From the NCBI GenBank assembly GCA_009746045.1, contig RPFO01000026.1, positions 4,242,899 through 4,306,898 on the forward strand: a stretch of DNA of 64,000 bases. Reading direction: 5' to 3'. Shown piece after piece: positions 49,259-59,505 of this stretch. Position numbers and translations under genes: made by a program. The stretch comes from Mesostigma viride. Its lineage: Eukaryota; Streptophyta; Mesostigmatophyceae; Mesostigmatales; Mesostigmataceae. Under the pieces are notes generated by a model. The model searched no databases, had not been told where the DNA came from, and worked only from the letters and a program-made list of their open reading frames with translations. Each line of letters starts with the position of its first letter. Positions within the stretch are counted from its first letter, which is position 1.

Positions 49259-50245
49259 CATCGGCTCCCTCCGGCTCTGCAAGGATGACATCCGAGCAGA
49301 GCTGGAGGAGCACGTGACCTGGCCATTGGCCGAGAAGCTGACGTCTCGCTAAACACGACGCTCAACACGGTGGAGGCCCGCGCGGGTCTCCAATATGTGG
49401 AAACCAAGGTCGTCCACAAGCAGTCCAACCACAGTTCACGGCGCTGCACCCCGCGGCGCAGGCATCTGAGACGCACGCTGTACTTGTCTCTCGCCTAAAC
49501 CAGGTGGAGGGCAACTGCGGCGTGCTCATGAAGAAGCTTGAAGCCATCACCGCCCACACCGAGGCCATGGCCTCACAGGTCCCAAAGATAGCGGAGCACA
49601 CGGCCACCATCGCATCCCAGCGACCCTGGCAGGATGCTGGCGACCTCCCGCCCCACTCCTACAGTATGCAGACCTGTTGCGGACAGCGACCGCCTCCACC
49701 ACGTACCGACGCCATCGCTACGAAACTCCAGGAGCTCAAGTGAAGAGGTCCTTCGCCAGGCACAACAACGGGAGGCCACCAACCGCGCCCGCCGCGACTG
49801 CCGGGTGGTGCTGCGTCGTTAATTTCCCCCCTGGAAGCCATGTGATACGTCAACCACCCTTGCCGACGAGCTCAAGGACCAGCTCCTTACCCTCATGGGC
49901 CTAGTAGGTGAGGTAGAACTGCGTGGGCTGAGGGTGCCACCTGGCCTTCCGCCCTTCCCCACTCATGGGACAAGGCGGCTCCCCCACCAGTCCTGCTCAC
50001 CTTCCCCTCCCGTGAGGACAACTGCAGCGGTTCCTTTCTCGTCGCAAGAGGTTGCACGACCTCACCTGGACGCTGGACGACGACCTGACCCCCGCTCAGC
50101 AGCAGCAGCGACGCAACCTAGCTGCACATGGCCTGAAAACCTCCGCCACAAACAGGACCCCCAGAAGCCCAAGGTGTACTGGAGGGGCGGGGACCTGATG
50201 ATCAACCACAAGATGTACGTGGACGCCCCCTGCGGGCTAGAATAG
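49259..50245 (+). pseudogene. LINE ORF1 remnant
   Basis: Pieces in different frames give a coiled-coil-like run (LNQVEGNCGVLMKKLEAITA, MASQVPKIAEHTATIASQ), then TLDDDLTPAQQQQRRNLAAH (50075-50134) and KVYWRGGDLMINHKMYVD. The last two match the ORF1 C-terminal block at 60257-60586. Frameshifts are frequent. Confidence 0.55.
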
Positions 50246-50389
50246 CGCTAATATAGCCCTAGCTTGTATCCACTGGTAGTCACTGCCGCCATTGCAGCCA
50301 TGCTTAGAATGTATGCCTAGCTGTGCCACCATATAATATACCTAGTCACGTGCACCGCTAACACACGGTACACAACCAGCCATAGCCTT

Positions 50390-50580
50390 AGCTTGGTCCT
50401 TGTACATGCAGCCATGCTACGTCCTGGCTATGCTCAGATTACTTGCCCACGCTCCTTGTTAATTGTGATATGCTCGTGATGTTTGAATGGTTACAGTTCA
50501 TGACATGTTTGCCTACCTTGATCTTAGGTATGTCCTTGGGGCCAGGCCAGGTCAGGATATTAATTGATTAATTAATTAAA
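50390..50580. repeat. left arm of a large inverted repeat
   Basis: CCATGCTACGTCCTGGCTAT, CAGATTACTTGCCCACGCTC and GTCCTTGGGGCCAGGCCAGG occur here. They occur in reverse complement and reverse order at 50765-51185. Confidence 0.7.
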
Positions 50581-50763
50581 CTCGTGCTCCCGTTGGGGAG
50601 TCACGGAGCACCGAAAGTGCTTTTTATCCCTGACAGTGTGTGCACAACAGGAAGAAAGGGCAGAGACCCCCTTAATTTCTCCTTCATGCCACAAAGGCAT
50701 GCCACAGCTGCAATCGGACTCGGACAGCAAGATCTGTGGGTGCAATAAGAACTGCACAGGGAT
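50581..50763 (-). mobile_element. SINE-like RepB copy 1
   Basis: Read on the minus strand it starts CTTATTGCACCCACAG and ends GGTGCTCCGTGACTCCCCAA then GGGAGCACGAG and a TTAATTAATTAAT tail. It lies in the loop of the inverted repeat 50390-51185. The same unit recurs at 50937-51112 and 53300-53440. Confidence 0.6.
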
Positions 50764-50764
50764 A

Positions 50765-51185
50765 TTAATTAATTAATTAATATCCTGACCTGGCCTGGCC
50801 CCAAGGACATACCTAAGAAGGTAGGCAAACATGTCATGAACTACCATTCATCTTCATCATCCTGAACGACTCGAACACGCGGACAAGATAACGGCAGGCT
50901 CGAGCTACCATTAATTAATTAATTAATTAAACTCGTGCTCCCGTTGGGGAGTCACGGAGCACCGAAGTGCTTTTAATCCCTGTGTGTGCACTACAGGAGA
51001 AAGGGCAGAGACCTCCCGTCTCCTTCATGCCAAAGGCATGCCACAGCTGCAATCGGGCGCGGCTAGCTAAAAGGACAGGCTAACGATCCGGCAAACTGTG
51101 GGTGCAATAAGACCCATGTGAGCATATCATAGCAAGGAGCGTGGGCAAGTAATCTGAACATAGCCAGGGCGTAGCATGGCTGTAC
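50765..51185. repeat. right arm of the inverted repeat, with insertions
   Basis: Complements 50390-50580. The arm is interrupted at 50844-51112 by a truncated SINE-like piece (CATCATCCTGAACGACTCGA) and RepB copy 2. Confidence 0.7.
50937..51112 (-). mobile_element. SINE-like RepB copy 2
   Basis: Nearly identical to 50581-50763 and 53300-53440, with the same (TTAA)n tail and GTGCTCC...GGAGCAC hairpin. Head CTTATTGCACCCACAG on the minus strand. Confidence 0.6.
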
Positions 51186-51186
51186 T

Positions 51187-51565
51187 AGGACTACCATGGT
51201 CCGGATTCTCCCGATTTCTGGCCTGCGCTGGTTGTCTCCTTGATGTCATGAACTACCCACAGCAGTTGCTGGCCGACCTAGTGATCCCAGCCCCGTTTGA
51301 ACATCACATTCACTCCCTCTCTCTCTTGCTTGGACTGCTATGCAGAACAAAAAGAGGTGGAAGACGATATTGTCCAGGCTCATACTACGCCAGCCCCTGT
51401 ATAGGCAAGCCCCCCCCCCCCCCAAGAGGAAGGGACGCTTTGCTGAACTTAATCCTAATTAGAATAGTTATTAGGGTTTTCTAGATTAGATTAGCTTAGT
51501 AGAGTTAGATTAGTTCGGTTTCGCGGCTTTGCCCCCCCTCCATCCATCCAGCAAGGGAATATTAA
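51187..51565 (+). pseudogene. LINE-B protein C-terminus and 3' untranslated end
   Basis: A SINE-like stub (51187-51246) is followed by coding debris QQLLADLVIPAPFEHHIHSL and GKPPPPPRGR, then the LINE-B 3' string GGGTTTTCTAGATTAGATTA and CCTCCATCCATCC. The parallel protein end is at 51960-52150 (minus). Confidence 0.65.
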
Positions 51566-51854
51566 AATTAAATTTAATTAAATTATAACATGCCTCGATC
51601 CGTTGGGAGATCATGTAGCACATTAATTAATTATTTAATAAGCACGTGACTGCGTCACGTGGGTGCCAATCCAGAGTAAAGGAACCTTCAACCCTATATA
51701 CACAGCGAGAAGGAGGGAGGGCGCCCTAGCTTCTCTCACTGGGCACCGCAGGTGGGCAGGCCCCAGAGCGCTCTCTCCACGGCATGGTGCCGGGGCGCAA
51801 CACTGTGGGTGCAATACAACCAGTGCGCAATACCATAGGTAGGCTGGATGTAGC
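51566..51854 (-). repeat. retroelement 3' hairpins and short SINE-like unit
   Basis: Two minus-strand tails occur here: GATCTCCCAACGGATCGAGG before an AATTTAATTT tail, and CACGTGACGCAGTCACGTG before TTATTAAATAATTAATTAAT. The second belongs to a unit with head GTATTGCACCCACAG at about 51805. Confidence 0.5.
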
Positions 51855-53250
51855 ACATATTCCATGATGGATGGGTGGAGTGGAGGAAGCCGCGTAATCG
51901 AACTAACCTAATAACTCTAAGCTATCTAGTCGAGAAAAGCCTAACTACACTACTCATCAAAACGCCTCCTCCTCTTGGGGGGAGGGGGCTTGCCCACAGG
52001 GTCTGGCGTGTGAGCCTTGACCATCTTCTGCCACCGCGTCTTGTCCTGCAAGGCAGTCCAAAGACGGGAGAGAGAGTGGATGCGGTGTTCAAACTGGGCT
52101 GGGACCACTAGGTCGTCCAGCAACATCTGGATGTAGTTCGTGACAGGTTTCCCTACCCTTTTGGGAATGCCCTTGGGGCCAGGCCAGGTCAGAATGTGCC
52201 GCCCTGGCTGGCCAAGCCGCTGGGGGCCTGCCAGACCAAGGGCGGTGTCCACCTGGCTGGCCGGTGCGAGCAAGGTGTCCTACAAATGCTATCGTACGCT
52301 GCCTAATCTCGTCTGAAATACGAGGCATACTGGTCATGATACAAAGACTCTAATGACGGGCGCTTGGAAAACCCTACGTTAAGGACCTGTCGGAGCATCC
52401 TGTAAACCGTGCCGTTGAGCCTAGCTGCCAGTGTGTGTGGGTGTGAGTGTCCACGCCTCGGCGCCATACGTGAGCACCGTGAGGACGAGGACCTTGAAGA
52501 GCATGCGCTTGCGGTGCTCGCCCAGGCCCGTCGAGCGCCAGTAGGTGTTGAGCGAACGGAGCCTGGCCCAGGCCAGGCCGATGCGGGTGTCCACATCATC
52601 TGCAGTGTCAGGGAGCCAACTCCCCAACAGTTTGAAGCGATCGCGGAACGGGACCTCCGTCCCGTCGAGCAGGCGCGGCAGCGGTGGTGTACTGGAGGCC
52701 CCAATCACCATCGCCTCAGTTTTGACACTCAACAGTTTTGACACTCACTCTTGGAGATGATCTCCAACCCCACCGCCCTCGCCTCCAGGCCCAGACAGTC
52801 CAGCCAGGTCTGAATGTGCTCGGGGCTCGCGATGAGGGTGGTGTCATCCGCATAAATCAGGTCGGCCAGGCGGTAGCCAGGTTTAACCCCGCCGTGCGCG
52901 CTCTCGTTAAGGATGTCCAAGCCTGTCTCGAACCGAGCAGTAAAGCGCGCACGTGCCCGACGCATGACGTGATCCACGACAATAATGAACAGGTATGCAG
53001 GACAGGACACAACCTTGCCACACCCCGTGGTGAAGGGGGAATGGTGGGGTGGTGCCTTCCGCAGTCCGCACTACTGCCTGTGAGCCCTCATACAGTCGAC
53101 GAATGACAGCAATAAACGCTGGTGGCACCCGATCCAGAGCTAGGATGGCCCGAAGAGCCTCCCAGAGGACCGTGTCGAAAGCAACAACAATGAAGACCAG
53201 CGGCAAACTGTCAGGGCAAAGGCGACGCACCTCCTCCATCGATCAACCGG
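51855..53250 (-). pseudogene. LINE-B reverse transcriptase, frameshifted
   Basis: Minus-strand pieces in order: VAFDTVLWEALRAI (motif A, with FVDYTK lost), GVWQGCVLS (motif B), LADLIYADDTTLIASP (motif C with both Asp), FKLLGSWLPDTADDVDTRIG, LTYGAEAWTL, LNGTVYRMLRQVLNVGF, IRQRTIAFVGHLARTGQ and VPAQFEHRIHSLSRLW, ending GKPPPPKRRRRFDE. At least four frame changes and a small deletion in motif A inactivate it. The 5' half is missing. Confidence 0.88.
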
Positions 53251-53279
53251 CGCGCGACAAACACAGCCATGACAATTAA

Positions 53280-53500
53280 TGAATTAATTAATTAATTGAT
53301 TAATTAAACACGTGCTCCCGTTGGGGAGTCACGGAGCACCGAAGTGCTTTTAATCCCTGTGTGTGCACTACAGGAGAAAGGGCAGAGACCCCCAGTCTCC
53401 TTCATGCCAAGGCATGCCACAGCTGCATTCGCGCCATGACAAGGGAATATGTGCTACATGATCTGCCAACGGAGTCATGTTATTTATTTATTTTTTAAAT
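53280..53500. repeat. RepB copy 3 and adjoining retroelement tail
   Basis: 53287-53440 repeats the SINE-like unit (minus). 53446-53500 is a plus-strand 3' end (GTGCTACATGATCTGCCAAC, GGAGTCATGTTATTTATTTA). Confidence 0.6.
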
Positions 53501-53724
53501 GCTAACCGGCCAACACTATCGCAAGCCACCCCCCATAATTTGCTTGGCGAAGCCGTAGGCCCACCTGTCCACCTTCCCACTTCAATCACAGCCCCCCATA
53601 GCTGGCTGGGCCGCCCGCCCACTTGTCCGCCCGCCGCACACCGAGCCACCAGATTAACATATGTTTACTGCATATCCCCCCCCCACCCACACATACGCAT
53701 ACACAAATCAACCAAAAGGGTGTG

Positions 53725-53757
<33 letters not shown>

Positions 53758-54260
53758 CGTGTGCGCTCTTACCGGCAGCCATAATCTTAATATTGATTTT
53801 GTGAACTTGAGGCTATTATATCACAATTGTGAATTGGCTCGATCCACGTTTCCAACTCTACATGCACTCATATCCATCATGCATCCTGAACGACTCGAAA
53901 TGAATCTTACGACAGGGTTTGAGCTGTCATGCGTGGTCGATCCAGATTCTATAGGATGCATTTCTGGCCCCTTGATCTGCTAGTTGTATGACATTGATAG
54001 AGAGTACCAATAAGATAACAACCTAGGCTTCCCTATGTAACCATTCATGATGAGGGCTGAAGGCACCATGGCTCCCAGTCCAACGGGGCTGCGTGCATTA
54101 GTGAGAATTCAATTATATAAATAAACTACTGAAAATCCAACTCTCCAGGCCTCATCCGGCCACACCAAGCATGCGGCAACCAGCTGGCTGACCAGCAGCA
54201 ACCAACCTGCCTTGCATGATCGTCGTACGTGTGCAAGCACCAATGGCTGCTCCGTGTAGA
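53501..54260. other. intergenic sequence with Z-DNA-type run
   Basis: No gene recognised. (GT)13 then (CG)4 at 53731-53764 alternates purine and pyrimidine and could adopt left-handed DNA. A SINE-like scrap (CATCCTGAACGACTCGAAAT) occurs at 53882-53901. Confidence 0.45.
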
Positions 54261-54270
54261 CTTGATCGAT

Positions 54271-54393
54271 ACACGAATACACTTTCAATACATATTGACT
54301 GTCGTTGGGGTTACACGAATACACTTTCAATACATATTGACTGCCGTTGGGGTTACACGAATACACTTTCAATACTTATTGACTGTCGTTGGG
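54271..54393. repeat. 42-bp tandem repeat, three units
   Basis: ACACGAATACACTTTCAATA, then CATATTGACTGTCGTTGGGG. Period 42 bp. Confidence 0.92.
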
Positions 54394-54742
54394 GCACCCA
54401 CAATTACTGAATGCACATGTCGGCCGGCACACGGATGCGCACATAAGGGTGGGCCAATGTTGGCACTGCAGCAACAGTGCCGGCTGCCGCAGTGCCGCCT
54501 GCCAGTGCAATGGTGTCATCTTTTTGAGCAATGGCGAAACCCAAAACCACACCCTAGACAGGTAAGATTATGCTGCCCCACGATCCTCCACAAAAGGGGC
54601 AGCAATCGAAAGATCGAAGCATATTGGGAATGACACGGCCACGCCGGCTGCCGCTTTACAAGAATAGGGTGGGCCGTAGGCAGCAGCGCGGCACACAGCT
54701 GAAATAGGTTGCCGTTTGGCCGAACCAGTGGCGTGGCGTAGC
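54394..54742. other. downstream region of the VOC gene
   Basis: No element recognised. TGCCGGCTGCCGC-type direct repeats occur at 54478-54500 and 54642-54654. Confidence 0.35.
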
Positions 54743-55195
54743 TCATTCATGTACCACGTAACGAGCAAACAAATTCTCGGGGTGGGTCATCGCCTTGAAC
54801 TCAAGGTTGTTCCCAGAGGGGTCCCTGAAGAACATGGTCCTCTGCTCTCCTGGCTGGCCAACAAACCTCGTGGTAGGAGGCACAATGAACTCAACGTGGG
54901 GGCGAACTCTTTCAGCTAACGCCTCGAATTCGTCCGTGGACAAGCAGACGCCAAAATGTGGCACAGGCACGTCGTCTTTGTCGACGTGGTTATAATAGCT
55001 TGGCGCTCGAAAATTTTCATCCACAAGGTGACATACAATCTGATGGCCGAACAACGAGTAATCAATCCATCTGCTGCTGGATCTGCCTTCAGTCAAATTC
55101 AACACCCCTCCGTAGAATTCGCGCGCCTTTTCAAGGGAATGGACAGGAAACGCCAGGTGGAAAGGGGGGATAGGCTCGCCGGTCTTAGCCGCCAT
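54743..55195 (-). CDS. VOC-family (glyoxalase/extradiol dioxygenase-like) protein
   Basis: A 150-residue intronless frame with ATG at 55193-55195. It has one or two beta-alpha-beta-beta-beta VOC modules: FHLAFPVHSLEKAREFYGGV (residues 12-31), WIDYSLFGHQIVCHLVDE (43-60), PVPHFGVCLS (77-86), RFVGQPGEQRTMFFRDPSGN (110-129) and NLEFKAM. His13, His80 and Glu132 are the expected metal ligands. The wording GQPGEQ.TMFF.DPSGN.LEFKA is typical of a bacterial 'predicted extradiol dioxygenase' group, so transfer from bacteria is possible. The substrate is unknown. There are no linked pathway genes. Confidence 0.9.
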   Translation of the reverse strand: MAAKTGEPIPPFHLAFPVHSLEKAREFYGGVLNLTEGRSSSRWIDYSLFGHQIVCHLVDENFRAPSYYNHVDKDDVPVPHFGVCLSTDEFEALAERVRPHVEFIVPPTTRFVGQPGEQRTMFFRDPSGNNLEFKAMTHPENLFARYVVHE

Positions 55196-55199
55196 ATTC

Positions 55200-55720
55200 T
55201 ACCAATCTGTAAGTTACGTTGATTGATCCTTCTTGCAGCGCCCAATGCCGGCAGGCCAGCTATGTCGAGAAAACAACCTATGCACCGCGATACCAAATGG
55301 ATATATGAGATTCCACGCAAACCATTGAAGAAGCTTGCAACTAAGCTTCAATCGTGTTGCCCAGCGTCACACTTGTAAATTCACACCGCCGATGTAATAA
55401 TTCAGCTAGGATGCTTTGTGCACGACGAGTGTCGCACGTGCTGCGCGGGAGTGCACGTCAGGCTGCTTGTGCTCACGCTGGCGCGTAAAGCATCGTGTGC
55501 ATTGCTGTACGCCCGGCTTGCTACCACGTTGCCGACCAACTTGCTACCTGCCACCTCCAATCGGCAGCATTGGATGCGTGTTCACCTCCCGTCCTCCCCC
55601 AGACATGCAAGAAGGACGGTAAGTCTATTGTCTTTACTCTACTGTAGGTACTGTAACGTGGCGTGCTTCCAGTATATGCCAATAACTTATGTCAATATAA
55701 TGTCAAAGATATGCATGCAG
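55200..55720. other. intergenic region between VOC gene and 5S gene
   Basis: No further gene supported. A minus-strand TTACAG just upstream of the VOC ATG (near 55210) could be an acceptor for a 5' untranslated intron. Confidence 0.35.
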
Positions 55721-55723
55721 ACC

Positions 55724-55843
55724 ATGATTCGTTCATACCAGGCAGAACACACCGCAACCCATCAGACCTGCGAAGTTAAGCTGCCTTGGGCCAGCTTAGT
55801 AGTGTGATCGGTGACGGCACGCGAATCCCTGGTGACGAATTGT
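55724..55843 (+). rRNA. 5S ribosomal RNA
   Basis: About 120 nt with conserved 5S blocks in order: TTCATACCA, AACCCATCAGA, GAAGTTAAGC, TTGGGCC, AGTAGTGTGATCGGTGAC, GAATCCCTGGTG. The ends pair (ATTCGT at 55727-55732 with ACGAAT at 55835-55840, extended by G-U pairs). The internal Pol III promoter blocks (AGTTAAGC, then GATCGGTGAC) are kept, and a T5 terminator follows. It is a single copy here, not an array. The ends are set by pairing and may be off by one or two. Helix mismatches leave open a pseudogene or a 5S-derived SINE. Confidence 0.88.
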
Positions 55844-55847
55844 ACCC

Positions 55848-55852
55848 TTTTT
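55848..55852 (+). terminator. Pol III T-run terminator of 5S gene
   Basis: TTTTT four bases after the 3' end of the 5S sequence, as required for RNA polymerase III. Confidence 0.8.
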
Positions 55853-56140
55853 GATGCCAGCCCTGCAAAGTGGAATCGTTTATTGCACCATCTTTTTTTC
55901 TTCGGTATTAATACGGTTATGTCACCCTCAGGCCCCGGGAGAAGTATTTTTTTTCTGGGCTATCGGGGGTTAGCATGCAACCTACTACCCCCACACCCAT
56001 CGTCATTGATGGTGGAGCGTTCACTCGTCTCAAAGAGTCCGCATGACGCGGAGTTGTTATTTGCGACTTCAGACCTAGGCAAGTGCGTCGCGCCACTTGC
56101 CTTCGGGGGTGAAGTATCCGTGTAGAAAAGTACCTCATCA
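55853..56140. other. sequence 3' of 5S gene
   Basis: No gene recognised. It includes T runs at 55889-55895 and 55948-55955. Confidence 0.35.
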
Positions 56141-56241
56141 AGTACTCCGCACGTGGCATGCCTTCAATCCATGTTCACGCACTTACTTTCTGGAAGTAAG
56201 TACTTGCGTGTCATGTGCATGGGCATGCCGGCCACATAGTA
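56141..56241. repeat. head-to-head LINE-A 3' ends (inverted repeat)
   Basis: 56141-56190 resembles the LINE-A terminus (AGTACTCC..GTGGCATGCC ... CTTACTT). 56191-56241 is its reverse complement (GGAAGTAAGTACTTGCGTGT ... GGCATGCC). The two tails meet at CTTACTTTCTGGAAGTAAG. Confidence 0.65.
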
Positions 56242-56329
56242 CCTTCAATTAGTTCTGGCAGGCCTTGTGGCCACCAGCTTGCGCCTTGGCCGACGTCTTC
56301 AGGCTCAGGTGGGCCTGCCATGCAGCAGG

Positions 56330-56960
56330 TCACGGCTGCCCTGGCACCTCACCTTTGTAGCATAAGCTATGCGTCAGCCTCGCTCCCGGACACGCTGGCC
56401 ACACGGCTGAACGGCACGGTTACCAAGATGCTCCGACAGGCTCTGAACATAGGGTTTTCCACACATAGGTCTTTAGAGTCTTTGTATCAGCTAGGCCGGT
56501 ATGCCTCGCATTTCGGAAGAGATTAGGCAGCGTAGGATAGCATTCGTAGGACATCTTGCTCGCACCGGTCAGGTAGACACCGACCTCGGTCAGGCCGGCC
56601 CCCTGCGGCTCGGCCAACCAGGGTGGCATATCCTGACCTGGCCTAGCCCCAAGGACATACCCAGACGGGTTGGTAGACCTGCCATGAACGTACTATACGC
56701 AGCAGTTGAGCACTGGCCGACCTAGTGGTCCCAGCTAAGTTTGAACACCCCATTCACTCCTCCTCGATCTCTTGCTTGGACTGCTATGTAGAACAAGAAG
56801 AGGTGGAAGACGATTGTCCAGGCTCACACGCCGCCCCCTGTGGGCAACCCCCCCCCCCCCAAGAGGAAGGGGCGCTTTGTTGAGTATTGAGTAGCTAGGG
56901 TTTTCTAGATTAGCTTAGAGTTAGCTTAGTTCGGTTTCGCGGCTTCGCCCACCTCCATCC
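56330..56960 (+). pseudogene. LINE-B C-terminal fragment and 3' end
   Basis: LATRLNGTVTKMLRQALNIG, ISEEIRQRRIAFVGHLARTG and LGQPGWHILTWPSPKDIPRR correspond to 52000-52440 on the minus strand. GGGTTTTCTAGATTAG and GGTTTCGCGGCTTCGCC and a TTAATTAATTAATTAGG tail follow. Frame changes at about 56525 and 56725. Confidence 0.8.
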
Positions 56961-57281
56961 ATTAATTAATTAATTAGGATGAACATCACTCCGTGGGGAG
57001 TCAATGTAGCACATATCCCTGAGAAGGGGCATATGGCTTTTAATACATCCTAGGCTACTTCATGCAAGGGTGGGAATGTAAGCTACCCTTGCTCTAGGTG
57101 CACCAGGGCACCGGCACCACCATGCTGTCTCAGCTAGGTTCAACCCGCGCCTAAGGGGGGGATCCTGGCACGGGGGAGGAAGATCATCATGGCTATACAA
57201 GGGCTAGGGCATGGCTTCTCGACAGAGAGCATCTCTCTGCATAGTAGGCATAGCATGGCTAAATTCTTAATGCAACATCCA
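56961..57281 (-). repeat. TTAA-tailed retroelement of unknown type, copy 1
   Basis: The minus-strand tail is CTCCCCACGGAGTGATGTTC then TAATTAATTAATTAA. The upstream part (CTAGGCTACTTCATGCAAGG and GAATGTAAGCTACCC) recurs at 59506-59600. The unfilled TTAA site for the element 57614-59501 is within it at 57040-57043. Confidence 0.55.
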
Positions 57282-57297
57282 TGGGGGTCCCATTATC

Positions 57298-57406
57298 AAG
57301 GAGACAACCAGCGCAGGCCAGAAATCGGGAGAATCCGGACCATGGTAGCTCGAGCCTGCCGTTATCTTGTCCGCGTGTTCGAGTCGTTCAGGATGATGAC
57401 GATGAA
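57298..57406 (+). mobile_element. SINE-like insertion with 16-bp target duplication
   Basis: A 109-bp unit (CAAGGAGACAACCAGCGCAG ... GATGATGACGATGA) lies between two copies of ATGGGGGTCCCATTAT (57282-57297 and 57407-57422). The empty site is at 59734-59749. TGGTAGCTCGAG (57344-57355) and GTTCGAGTC (57378-57386) resemble tRNA-type A and B boxes at a plausible distance. Other copies or parts are at 46488, 50844, 51187 and 60128-60243. Confidence 0.72.
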
Positions 57407-57422
57407 TGGGGGTCCCATTATA

Positions 57423-57613
57423 GACATAGCGTGGCTAAATGTTGAAGGCATCATCCATGGGGGCCATTATGGGCGCACATGCGCGGGGGCCACATGCTAG
57501 GCTAAGCCTTACTAATCTACACTACTTGTATTAATTAATTAATTAATTATCAACATCACTCCGTTGGGAGTAGATGTAGCACATAGCCCTGAGAAGGGGC
57601 ATATGGCTTTTAA
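57423..57613. repeat. TTAA-tailed retroelement fragment
   Basis: The end of the repeat shared with 59750-59860, then a minus-strand tail TACTCCCAACGGAGTGATGT plus (TTAA)n at 57533-57585, leading to the TTAA target at 57610-57613. Confidence 0.55.
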
Positions 57614-59501
57614 GGGGAGGTGGCACCCCAAAAACCTTAAAACTTGACCCATGCTAATATCACTTGAATTTCAGTTGCACCATGCTAAATTATGATTGGG
57701 GGCACTAAATAACATCTCTAGTGAGTTGTCCATGCACTTGTTGGGGGTACTACCCCCACATATACGCCAATATAGCGCTATAAATAGAAAAAGACGCTAA
57801 TTAGGGCTATGTATGCCCCAGCCCATGCACTCATTTGTTGGCAAAAAAAAATGTAGCGTCTATAGTTCCCTGAGTTTGTAGCTTGCTGAGCTATTTACAT
57901 CATGAAAATGACAAAACCTTGAACAGTTATTAATTTCCCCGCAAAAGTACCCTTTTTTTACCGGACATTGGGAATAAACATGTCATAAACACTTCAGATT
58001 AGGCAACAAAATGTAGCGAAAATCCGGCTAACAGGGGACAGCAGTGGTCCAAGTCCCAGGTCATTCCGACAAGTCTAGCTCAAGTTATTGCGTTTGGCGT
58101 GCTAAAACCTGAACATACGCTAAATGAGGTTTTTCTGTGTATAAGGCCACCTAGGCATCATGTTTTCCATCCAAGAAGCCAAAATTAAAACATGCCCAAC
58201 TCGATCACACAACATAAGAAAAGGCTAGGCACCTCATCTGCCCTCCCCTGCCCTCAGCATGGCCAGCCTTGCCAGCGTGCGCATAGCAACACCATCGCTA
58301 GGCATACACACACCAAGAGAGCATACACTAAGCTCAGCCCAAGGTTACCATGTAAATTTATGCCAAGAACTCAGCAAGTATACGTGTAAAAACCTTAGAA
58401 AGACTGCCCAAGCAATAGAGGCAACTGCAGCCTGCAAACTTGGCAGCAAATCATACATGTTGTATGCCAAGCATTCACATCCTATCCAGCTTGCCTTGCT
58501 GCACACATAGCAGGGAAGTCTTAATGGTTATAGCTCAAGGAAAGCAATGGAAACACCTATCTAATGCAATGCCACTCATGCAGTATGGCCAGCAAAAGAA
58601 CCACTCTCACCTTCCTTTCCAATAGGGCAATTTGCTAAGAAGCTGATGCCAGCTTGTTAGCCTCTAGGCACATGCCGGATGTCGTTCTAAAACAGGCGTG
58701 TCAGATCCGGCACATAACAAAGCGTCTGAGCAAGGTCACGTCCAAAGGATTATGGAAAACAAATGTCAACACATTACCAACAACTTGACCTCGGCGCATT
58801 TAGCATGCCAGCCACAAACTACACGAAATTGTACGAAATAGCTAGGAATCTGACGATGCAACCGAAAGAAATGGAGCGCTTCCTGCAGGGAAACTGCCCG
58901 AAAAAAAGGCGAAAGGCCGACGTTAATGCACCTGCCTGCGTGGAAATGTTTCATGCATAAACTGTCACGCAAGCTCGAACAATAAAAGACATCATCCATT
59001 GATCAGGCGAACAAGGAAGGTGCGCCTTCCGTGAATACGTCGAAGGCGACATGCGCAGGCCTGCGTAGGTTCTTACCTTGAATGCCGGAAATGTAAAAGA
59101 AACCGGGAAGCTTCGGCACAAACTCGACAACACCATTAAGTTAGCTTCATAATCGCTCTTTAGAGCCTACGTTGCCTCACAATAGCTGCCGTAAACCTGC
59201 ATTAAATTTCATGATCCGCAAGAGAAATTATATCCTGGACCCCCGCGCCCGTAGCCGTTCGAGAAATTAGCGATATTGCAAACCGTAAACTTTCCGCCAC
59301 GCAATGAGGTCATCAACTAATCTTCTGCGAAATTCAAGCATTTTTTCTAGCTGTTTACGTGCCATATCGATTAATATTGCATAAAGGCATGCCGCCATGG
59401 CCACTTCCGCGAGGGTTGAGCGGTCCGGGCACACATTATACACCGTACGGACGGTACCGCGAATTTTTTGGCGCGGAAAATATTCGGCGCGCCACGTCCC
59501 C
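57614..59501 (+). mobile_element. TTAA-1 element, complete copy
   Basis: 1,888 bp. It begins GGGGAGGTGGCACC, ends GGCGCGCCACGTCCCC (imperfect inverted ends) and lies between TTAA at 57610-57613 and 59502-59505. The flanks GGCATATGGCTT and TACATTCTAGGCTACTTC are continuous, with a single TTAA, at 57030-57060, which is an empty relative. This proves the borders. Small frames (58763-58960 plus) do not match a transposase. It provides the uninterrupted reference for the nest at 12424-25017. Confidence 0.85.
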
Positions 59502-59505
59502 TTAA

